Positions 54,707-64,000 of a stretch of DNA of 64,000 nucleotides are shown here, in pieces; the stretch's first letter is position 1, and every line of letters starts with the position of its first letter. The DNA is from Lucifuga dentata (taxonomy: Eukaryota; Chordata; Actinopteri; Ophidiiformes; Bythitidae): positions 126,845-190,844 of the forward strand of contig VXCM01001418.1 in NCBI GenBank assembly GCA_014773175.1. The letters run 5' to 3'. Both the position numbers and the translations under genes were made by a program. The notes under the pieces are model-generated. The model was not told where the DNA came from. It ran no database searches and saw nothing but the letters and a program-made list of their open reading frames with translations.

Positions 54707-57700
54707 AAAACAAAACAAATGCATTGAAGTTAAAGTCAACAAAAATGCAATATTAGCATTAATGTAAAACACATTCAGTGGTAAATTGAACTATAATGTC
54801 TAAAGATGAAAGATGAAAAAATAATGACAGGGTGTTTTGCAGTGCTAAGGGTAAAGAGAAGGCACATTAACCTGAGGCGACTAGAATCACATTCGCTTTA
54901 CTGTAAATCAGTATATTTTCCTCTCATATTTAGTATCATTCACCCACTCACTGCATATACTGTAGCAGCACTGTTTTGTACAATAGAACGTTTGTATGCT
55001 GTTGACCCTATCATATTCTGTGAATCATAGATCATATGATATAGTTCACTCTGAGTTCACTAGACTCATAGATGAAGACATAATGAATACCTGTGATTGA
55101 CTTACAGCTGCTTTTGCTCCCAAAAAAGTGTAGTGATGCGGTTTCAGCCTCTCCCTGGCAAAGCACACTCAGGCAATCTCAAGTTCCCCCATATCATCAG
55201 ATGTACTGCTACCCGATGCCACGATTGTATTTGTCTTGGACATTGTTCTACCTTTGATCACAAATTGCAGTAATTACTCTGGGCCTTATCCTTCCCTCTG
55301 GAAACAAAGCATGGAACAGGAGAAGCCAGTGTGTACACAAGCACCAACACTGAAGCCAATGTGAGTGCACCGGTGAGAGAATAAATAGCCCAATTAAATG
55401 CAGCCATTATGTTTTTCATCCACATTGCACTTTGCTGCTCAGCTACCAGTGTGCAGCCACTTAGCCAAATAGCAGTTAAGTCCGGATGTGTTAACGAAAC
55501 AGAGTGCTCTGTAATTGAACCAGATCTTGTTGTACCTCCTCCTCCTCCGGCTTCCCTTTCCTTTTATCCTCACGTCTCTAAGCACAAATAAATAAATGAA
55601 CAGAACCTGAGACGTGACTACAGGGAATTGTTCATTACGAACTCTGGAAAACAGCAGCAATCAGGACTAACAACAGGCTGCGTGACTCATTTTGTCCCTG
55701 AATAGCACAGGGGCCACACAATTAACCCCCCAGTTGCCATTGCGTCTAATCTGTTGTACCATAAAATTATGCCCTTTAAGCTTCTTCTCAACAGGAAATA
55801 AATATGTTTGAATTTTATGTGCTGAACAACGAATGCATACTGATAAAAATTTAGTAATTAGAAGTCCTACCATACAGTACAAGACAGCAACTTCCTGGCA
55901 TATCATGAACCTCTGTCTCTAGCAATATGTATTATTACTACTTTTACTACTACTACTACTACTACTACTATATTGGTCTTACTTTATCTTAGTAACAGAA
56001 GCAGACTTTTTTCAACTAGAATTGAAAAGAAACAGAAAATCTGAAAAACATATTGGATGGTTGATGCATTAATATCCCTAACATCTGTCATAATTAAACA
56101 TGATGGCTTCTCTTGATTGCCTTGTGATTCATTTTTGATTTGATTCCTTCACACAGGCTCTATAAACTACAAATGTTGCCTTGTCATTAGCAAAATCTAC
56201 ACCAACTCACTAACACTAACTCCTAAAATAAGCCAAATTACAAAATAAGTAATCTGCTTTCATGCACTTTAACTTGAATTCCTAAGGTTTTGTTGCTTAT
56301 ATGAAGCTAAACCATCTTAAATCTGTATTACTGGATTTACCGGTACTTCACAATCCAATTTTGAGTAAAGCAAATTCAGATTCCATCCATGTGTGTTACC
56401 AGGCCATGACTGTCTGATCCAGTGGAGACGTGCATGACCCACAACAGGACAATTCCAGGCTGACAATTCCAATGATTTCCTACATATTTGCAATTCATTT
56501 TACTACAAAGCCACAAGATGAAACATACCCTGATCTAATGTTGAAAATATGACTGGGATTGGACTACGTTGTAACCTTAATATCATTAAAATGGCCATCT
56601 AGGGAATGAAATAGTCCTAGAAATTTAAAACCCCACTCTTTGAACATTATTTTTATTATTTATAAAATGTTCAAGAATGTAGCTCTCTGTTGGCTTCAGG
56701 GCTTCAGAATATCTATTAAGGATTATGGAAAAGCTTGACCAAAGGCAGTGCATCAAAATAACTGAGCTGACAGATTAAATCTTTGCCAGGACAAAAACAA
56801 GACTGAATATGATTTCAGAATCAGCCTCAGCTCAGAGTGAATTATGCAATGCTCGGTTTCTGTTGATTTCCACAACATTTCTTATTGGAAAACATCCTCG
56901 GTGCTCAGAGATGGAAATATGCACCCACCAACAGTATCAAATGTGTATCCCCAGGGAGGTCGTTACTTTATGATGTGGTGTGTTCAGATGCCAAGATGTA
57001 ATGATCCACCTCAAAATGGTTTAGTCTGTCTTTTGCAAGTGAAAAGTGCTGTTCAACATAAATACTCTTGACGTATCCAGAGCCAGGATTTTAATTTGTT
57101 CACACAGGACAATTCTGCCTTTGCTTGTTGCCATTTTGAAGAGGAAAATTGTGTCTTAATTTCAAGTGAAAGATTAGCAGAGGATTGTTTGGCACATTGG
57201 ATTTTGTAAATGCAGTGCAACTATGCCAACCGTAGGTGTTTGCAGTGGTGGTGAAGGTAAACATGATGTAAATGACATTTGTCTTCAATTGTAAAATGTG
57301 ATTTTAAAGTTAACCATCTCTAAATCACCAAGCTTGATCCATGTCTCATTTTAGTTTAGTGAAATATTACATGTACATTCTTCTTTGAAAACATGCATTT
57401 CCATCTGATAGCTACAGTAATTTGGCAACAAAGGCATACATGAGTTGTATGCTGACCCAAACTCTTTTTGTATGTTGTTTACAGTCTGTGTGAAAACTAA
57501 ACAAACTGTCCTGTAAACAACCTCCAAATTAATTGTGCTGCATGTCTGACAAGGTGAAGTTAATGCCCCCCTCATATAGAAATCTATTTTTGTTTGCTGT
57601 TTCCCGTACAGTCAAGCATCTAGCAAACTCAAAGGCCTTGTGGTCGGAATATTTTGCCTGAAGTATCACAGCCTAAACCTCAACATTATTATATTAGCCT

Positions 57701-58432
57701 GTGGGTAAGGACCTCCAGTAAACTCGCACCCTCACTGGGGGTGTACATTTACTGTAACAGTAAATACTGTATAAAGTAACATGACACAGTGTGTATAGAG
57801 TTAAAGATCTCCCCCTTAATTGTTTAGCTGCTTTGTTGCTACCACTGCTAGCTGTTCTCAACAATTCTATTTGTCCCCTTTTTCTGGCATGACAAAGCAG
57901 TTGGCCAAAAAAAAAAAAAAAAAAAAAAGTTCAGTCTTGCTCAGATCTGGTTCTCGAATTTTAGTCTCCTGTTATTTTATCTGGGTAAAATGAGGGTTTA
58001 ACCATAATAATATCACTTCCAGATTCTTATAAATCATTGGATAACTCATCCAATGATTTTTATTAATCAATTAAGAACAAAAACAAAAATAAAAACCCTG
58101 CAGCACATGCATGAGTGTGCAAGCAAAAGTGATACAGACAGATACACAAAGCAGGATTCACATTTCCAGTGCAGCAACACTGTGACAGACTGCAGAGAGC
58201 ATCTCAGTGAGAAATCCTTTCTGAAATCCAGCAGAATGGCAAGATGCATGGCATCATTCAGTCAACTGTTTTGTGTTACTGAGCTGTCAAATCTGTAGTT
58301 CAAATAAATAAAGCTACTGTTTTTCTGTCAAAAAGTAAGAATTTTGAAGAACCCAAGTAAAATATTAATAAGTTGCAAAAATCATAAAATCCACCCTTTA
58401 ATATATGAGCATTTTTACATATTATTAGTAAT

Positions 58433-58436
<4 letters not shown>

Positions 58437-58499
<63 letters not shown>

Positions 58500-58516
58500 G
58501 TATATATATATATATA
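58437..58516. repeat. compound (TG)n-(TATC)n-(TA)n microsatellite
   Basis: Three adjoining simple repeats: TG (58437-58469), TATC (58470-58499) and TA (58500-58516). Confidence 0.95.
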
Positions 58517-61354
58517 ATTTCATGATTTTCTAGTGATCAGGCCTGACTGACTGACTGCAAAGTAAAGTGGAACAGGTTGACTGGCAGCATTCTCTTAAAG
58601 CAGATATTCTCACAGTGCAGCAACTGTTTACAATCAACTCAGTTAAATCAACCCTTACAGGGCTGACCTCCCTGTAACATCTCCAGCATGACACTGACAC
58701 AGGATCATCTTCTTCTTACCCTCATAATTACATATGTTTGCACCATAAAAGGATGTTTATTGTATCTGCCCTTTAATCTGCTTCCTCTGGCAAGCTTCGC
58801 ATGCTAAGATAACATGAAAGTCTGTTTCAAAAACACTGGTAAAGAACTGGTACTTCCACATTATATATATTTTTAGTGTATGTCTTGTATGCTATGTGTC
58901 TCATCAGTCCAGCTCCAGGAAATAGTAACACGTAGTTTAAAGTTAATGATGTCTGATTTGCTGTACTACACAAAATTCCAATTTCATTCCTGAATTCTCC
59001 ATTTCTACGTGACCTGGAGCCATTAAGTTATTCAACAAAGATTCTGGGAAATGTTTTGAGTGTCATTTCCATGTAAAAGAGGGATATTTTGTTTCTAGCT
59101 GTCGCTTGAGGAATGGGTCCTCTCTTTGTACCGTGGTTTTCCCCATTGACCACAGACACTTTCTAAAGGCAGAATTCCAACCAACGTCCATGGCATCTGT
59201 ATGGTGACTGAGAAACAAAACATGCCTAATATGCATCACATCTGCCCTCAACAACTCTCTGGGGAAGTAATGGGTCAAGATGCATTTCAGAATTCTCAAG
59301 ACGCCTTTAGCATCTGAGTGTTGTCAAAACCACCATGACAAATGTGGTTCTGCACCACAATTAGGGCCAACTGAAATTTGACCAAACCTTGCAGAAGACT
59401 AAAGTGCATTCATGACATGCTGTCTTAAAATTGGAATTTCTTGATGGGATTATGTTGCTCTCATTGCCAGCCTAACCATTGCCATTTTATTTGGGTTGAC
59501 CTACAGTTTTTTGGAGTCTTTCTTTTGTCTTTGAGGCAGTCAGTGCAAATCAGTGGATGGTCTTTCAAGTAGCAGACCTCCATGAAGTCTAACATCTGTT
59601 ATGTAAATATGCTTGCCCCACATGGCTCCACTTCATAACTCATCTTCTTGCAGTCACATCTCATGCAATCACAGAAGCTGTCTTATCCAAACCTGCACCA
59701 CTGCCATGTCTCCAGCTTATCCCCTCATTTGTCCAGGTAGGCTATCTCAGTTCTTTTACACATAATCACTTGTCTATGTGTGAGCGGCTACACAGCTGGC
59801 ATCTATTACAGCGTACACTGTATTCACGCACACGTAAACACACATACACATACTGAACCAGAGTTTGTATAGTCTTAGCTGTCATAGCTTCCCTGCTTGC
59901 ATGTGGATCTTATTTGTTAAAGTGGAGTCAACAATCCTTTTCATCTTTATCTTTGGGTTTAATTTTTTTTCATTAGGTCTTTTGTCAGTGACACACTGTT
60001 TGAAACCTCTGGTGTTGCTGGAAGCACCATGTGCTTTGGCTATGACTTTCACAAGTGAAAACAGAGTGTGTGCAGACTGCAAAGAACAAAAGCATATAGG
60101 TGCCAGCTGAGCAGCGCTGGAGCTATAAGTCATGCTCCCGCATTAGAGACAACTTGCGTAAAAACAAGCACTGACTGAAATGAGAAGACCGCATTCCCAC
60201 AACAATGCAAAAAAAGACAAGGCAGAATCACACAACACAGCTTCCATCTTTCATGAAAGCCTGCTATTTTTATTCATACCAGCAGCGGGGCATATTTGAA
60301 TGTCTGTGAATGATGGGAATTAATGATCAAAGATGGCTGATTTGACACTTGTGGTTGATGCTGTACAATTAAGAAAATACTTGAGCTGTCCACCATGATC
60401 CAGATCCTGCAGCCATGCCGCAGTTGCTTTGTAGATTACTGGAGTGCTGTTTGGACAGAGGAGGCACAGGGGAAAGGATGCGATGTGTTTAAGATTTACT
60501 GTAAACTGCATCATTGGTCAATGATGATAAAGGAGCAATGATGAAATTTTGGACATGAGAGGGGTGCACCTCACCGTATGGTCATAAAGCATCAGATTTC
60601 TCACTGATGAGATCATACACAGTTAACTGAATGGATGGCTCAGAAATAAGACTGTTGTCCCTTATTTTCTTGTTGTTCTGGAAATGTCTTTAAGTGTTTA
60701 ATGTGCAGTAATTGGCCAAGGACACATGAAAGAAAGCCTGCCCTGAAAGAGGGGCTTTCAAAAGTTGCCAGGTTTTACTTATCACTGTTAGCATATACAA
60801 ATTGCTTTGGTTTTAGCTTCACTGTAGAGAAATTGGAAACATACCACAGGAATGCCTTCATCTTTGCTGTATGTTAAGACTTTTTATGGGGCAAAGACAA
60901 AATAAGATTTCCAGGTCAATGTTAACACCTAAAGGCATCTGGATCCATCACATCAATACAATAAAAACACCTTGATGGATGACAGTAATAAAAAAAAATA
61001 CCCTGACATTTTTCCTTGGTTTTCTGTGATGTATGGATATGGGACACACTGTTGCACTTAAGAAGGTGTCCGGAGGTTGCCCATGAGTTAAACCCCCTGC
61101 CTCTGGGACAGTGCTGTTACTAGAAGGGTTAAAGGTTGTGACAGTTCTGGGGAACCACAGCTGGAGAACATCCACAAAAATTCCAGTAGGATTATTTTAT
61201 TAAGAGAAATGGGTGCCCAGAGCAATATTGGTCCAGGGGTCCCATAAGTCCTATGGCACTGCACCATCTGTGGACACTCCAGGGTCACCCAAGCAATTTT
61301 CTCTTATCTAAATGAAACAGAAAGGGTGAGTGAGATTTTCATGATCCTTCTTCC

Positions 61355-61394
61355 AAAAAAAAAAAAAAAAAAANNNNNNNNNNNNNNNNNNNNN

Positions 61395-61442
<48 letters not shown>

Positions 61443-61452
61443 AACACACACA
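61355..61452. other. assembly gap: poly-A, 21 N, poly-C, (AC)n
   Basis: Poly-A (61355-61373) is joined through 21 Ns (61374-61394) to a C run of 34 and AC repeats. The true sequence and length are unknown. Confidence 0.95.
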
Positions 61453-62920
61453 CAACACAAAATCTAATTCTTATCATGCACCATATAGTAAGCACTAGAT
61501 TATTAGTGAGGTATTCATTAAATATATTTCTCATAGAGCAGATAAGAACCAAGACTGAAAACTGGATTATATGGATTACAAATTAATATTCCCAATTTTA
61601 TGAAGAAAAGAAGATGGCTTTGCTTATTTCAAGCATCAGACCAATTATAAATATTCTACAAGTCTTAAAACGTTCTTAAACCAAGTGGAAAATATCATCA
61701 GTGTGGACAGATTATTTCAGCATCAGTTTGTTTTATGAATTCTCTAGAAATGAGTTTCAGTGTGAAACAAGACAGAATAAAACACATCACAGTATAGAAC
61801 CAAATCAAGTTTTGTTGCTTAGCCAATTTGAAAATAAGCAGGTTTAAAGTTTTCCTTTTCTTAAAGTATTTGTTGTGGTTAGATTTCAATACAATTTTCA
61901 AGAAACTTAACTGATATTAGAAAATGTCATTGGATTACATAATGTCTAGTTTCTTTCTAGTAGGGGATTTTTGCAGTGAGAACATCATTGAATAACAAAA
62001 ACCATTCCCACTTTAAACATTTCCTTTCCCTGCCATTTGCAGCTCTTCACATGTTGTTTGAGGAGATGCAAATGGCAGTTTGCAAGTGTCTGAAGTGTCT
62101 GAAGTGTCTTACAGTTGCATCTGTCATCCATCACGGGGACAGTAAGATTTTTCCCATAGTCATAGTGTGCTGTACTGTATGTTGGGGCTTCAGCGATTGA
62201 GGCTAGCTGAAATCCACCTCAAACATCATCATGTGTCAGGGAGGAATTGGGCTGGAGGAAATGTGTGTTAAACTATTTTTCCTGTATGAGTAAGTGTTTG
62301 TTGGTGTTGACTGAGGGCTGGCTCATACAGTAGTTTGTTCCATCTTAAACTGAGAATCTTGGATGTCCTGAGATGAGTGATCCCTTTACAATGGGAAGGT
62401 CAGAGAGTTTTACACTTCACACTTGTCCAAACCAGAAGTATTCCAACACAGACCAACATATTTAAGCAACCTATGACTGAACCAGGACACATTTAAAAAT
62501 TATAAACAGAGTATTCACAGATGTTTGTGGCAATGTGGTGAATGGTGGTATTGAGAGTATTGATTTGAAATATGTCTACAGTTTTTCTCCTGACACTCTG
62601 AGGCTCATCTGGAATGAAACTGTGCTTCTTTACATTTTAAGGATTCGACTGTGACACATCCATTATCATCAGCAGCTCCCTTTTAACTTCCTACGCCCTG
62701 AACTTAAAACCATTACACCCCAAAACCAGTGCAGGAAGAAGTACTCAAATGTTTAAAAATATTAGTACCACACTGTAAAACTGCTCCATTGCAAGTAGAA
62801 GTCCCTCATTTAAAGTTCTGCTAAAGTAAGTATAAGCAGTAAAATGTACTCAACTATCCAAAGGAAAAGTACTCATATTGTGCAGAAGGGTAGCATTTAG
62901 GAGAAAACCTCATATCTGTA

Positions 62921-62982
62921 AGAAAGAAAGAAAGAAAGAAAGAAAAAAGAAAGAAAGAAAGAAAGAAAGAAAAAAAGAAAGA
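62921..62982. repeat. (GAAA)n microsatellite
   Basis: AAAG tetranucleotide repeats with two short interruptions, within the mobile element at 62720-63452. Confidence 0.95.
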
Positions 62983-63208
62983 CATTTTCATAACTTATCT
63001 CATGATGAGCATCAAATGAATGTAAAATGACAATCTGATGTAAATGCCATCAAATAAATGTAGTGAAGAAAAATGTACATGATGTCTGTCTTATTTATAA
63101 AAATAATTTATATAAATTTAATGGAGTCCAAGTAAAAAGTATCACAAAAAGAAAATACTAAAATAAAATACCATTATACTAAAATAAAATACCATCATCT
63201 CAAAACTG

Positions 63209-63406
63209 TATTTAAAGAGCAACTTAACTCCCTATTTAGCTTGACCACTCCTCCTACTGTGATTTTCAATGGAAAAAGGGAAAGCGCGGCCATTACAATA
63301 AACACTACAGATTGGCACCAGAATCACTTGATATCATTGTAAGTGGCTTTACATGTAATTTAATAACTCAAAAAAGTGCATATGGTGTTAAATTGCTCTT
63401 TAAATA
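63209..63406. repeat. MITE-like unit with 23-bp inverted ends
   Basis: The left end (63209-63231, starting TATTTAAAGAGCAA) and the right end (63384-63406, ending GCTCTTTAAATA) are reverse complements at 21 of 23 positions. The 198-bp unit has no coding potential and appears inserted in the larger element. Confidence 0.7.
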
Positions 63407-64000
63407 AGTACTTGAGCAGACGTACTTAGTTACTTTCCACATCTGCCAAAACAGTGAGTGACTACACAGCAAAAGTCATCTGGAGGGTTTGAGATTGTAG
63501 TGGTAATTCAAACTATAAACTGGGATAGTTGTAAATTTAATTTCACCTTCAGAAGGATGGTTGAGATTAAGTGAATCCTGTAGTCCACCTATAAAAACAA
63601 AGCAGGCAGGGAAAGCCCTGGATTTAATAAGCATACAGTGCAACAGACAAACCATGTGGTCACAAGTGTGCAGGAATAAAAAGATCTGAGAGGGAATTAC
63701 ACTGATAGAAAGAGACAGTTGAAATCTGCTAAAGGGTCTACGTCCGTGACTTTCCTGTGTGCCGACATCACAGGTTTGGGGACAATGGGGCATTGTGTGG
63801 CAGTCATTCAATCCCGCAGTAACACTGATAGCGAGTGATCACAGAAAAATGATGTCACCACAGCTGCTTGTAGGAACAACAAAGAAGTACCTTAGGATGG
63901 ACAGATCTGAAGTCAGATTAAAGCCAGGGGGAACTAAGAGTTTGTAGAGTCCCAAATAACAAACACACAGACACTGATTACAAGGCGTTGGTGAGTGAAT

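Larger units (their letters stand above)
62720..63452. mobile_element. non-autonomous DNA transposon with target duplication and nested insert
   Basis: The direct repeat CCAAAAC (62720-62726 and 63446-63452) flanks an element whose ends, CAGTGCAGGAA (62727) and TTCCACATCTG (to 63445), are imperfect inverted repeats. The interior (GTACTCAAATG, CACACTGTAAAA, AAGTAGAAGTCC, TACTTAGTTACTTTCCAC) is a dispersed repeat I know from many fish genomes. A (GAAA)n run (62921-62982) and a smaller inverted-repeat unit (63209-63406) lie inside. A hAT-type origin is possible from the 7-8 bp duplication, but no transposase is present. Confidence 0.7.
49660..64000. other. gene-free region downstream of papss1 (14.3 kb to window end)
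   Basis: No exon of a recognisable protein was found on either strand. It contains the SINE-like repeat (50354-50691), several microsatellites, assembly gaps at 54083 and 61374-61394, and the mobile element at 62720-63452. In human, DKK2 lies next, hundreds of kb away. Unique-looking stretches at 53690-53980, 55130-55360 and 59480-60520 could hold regulatory elements. Confidence 0.5.

Noticed and set aside
61304..61586. ORFs with poly-G, poly-P or poly-K
   Set aside because: Translations of homopolymers across the 21-N gap.

Overview
The window is vertebrate nuclear DNA, almost certainly from a ray-finned (teleost) fish. Genes are split into short coding exons with GT-AG introns. Microsatellites are abundant, and repeats of fish type are present (a decayed Tc1-like transposon, a tRNA-headed SINE-like element, non-autonomous DNA elements). 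The proteins are clear orthologues of human genes but diverged as in fish. A percomorph-like compact genome is an inference. No prokaryotic, organellar or viral gene was seen.

Five genes are supported by exon-by-exon reading with consistent splice phases. Left to right they are lef1 (+, 3' end only, to about 10.94 kb), hadh (-, 12.67-17.46 kb), cyp2u1 (-, 18.82-22.40 kb), sgms2 (-, coding 23.92-28.00 kb, likely 5' non-coding exon near 32.2 kb) and papss1 (+, 33.86-48.58 kb, 3' UTR to about 49.65 kb). This is the order and relative orientation of the human 4q25 block LEF1-HADH-CYP2U1-SGMS2-PAPSS1, compressed to about 50 kb. From 49.66 kb to the end I find no gene. In human the next gene is DKK2 across a wide gap, so this may be the start of a regulatory desert.

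The genes are neighbours by ancient synteny and do not form a pathway: a Wnt-responsive transcription factor (lef1), a mitochondrial beta-oxidation enzyme (hadh), a fatty-acid hydroxylase P450 (cyp2u1), sphingomyelin synthase 2 (sgms2) and PAPS synthase 1 (papss1). lef1 and hadh converge. hadh, cyp2u1 and sgms2 run in tandem on the minus strand. sgms2 and papss1 are head to head over about 1.5 kb.

Complete reading frames were assembled for hadh (308 aa), cyp2u1 (525 aa), sgms2 (357 aa) and papss1 (624 aa), with no frameshift or stop in any of them. The assembly has many single-N gaps in homopolymers, and three places where 64-67 bp is repeated exactly on both sides of one N, which are probably unmerged contig ends. 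I found no new multi-gene system. The most interesting items are alternative lef1 tails, a 93-bp stop-free papss1 intron inside the P-loop, an overlapping uORF at the sgms2 start, a three-copy unclassified repeat, a near-perfect 39-bp palindrome in hadh, and a nested mobile element with an apparent target duplication.
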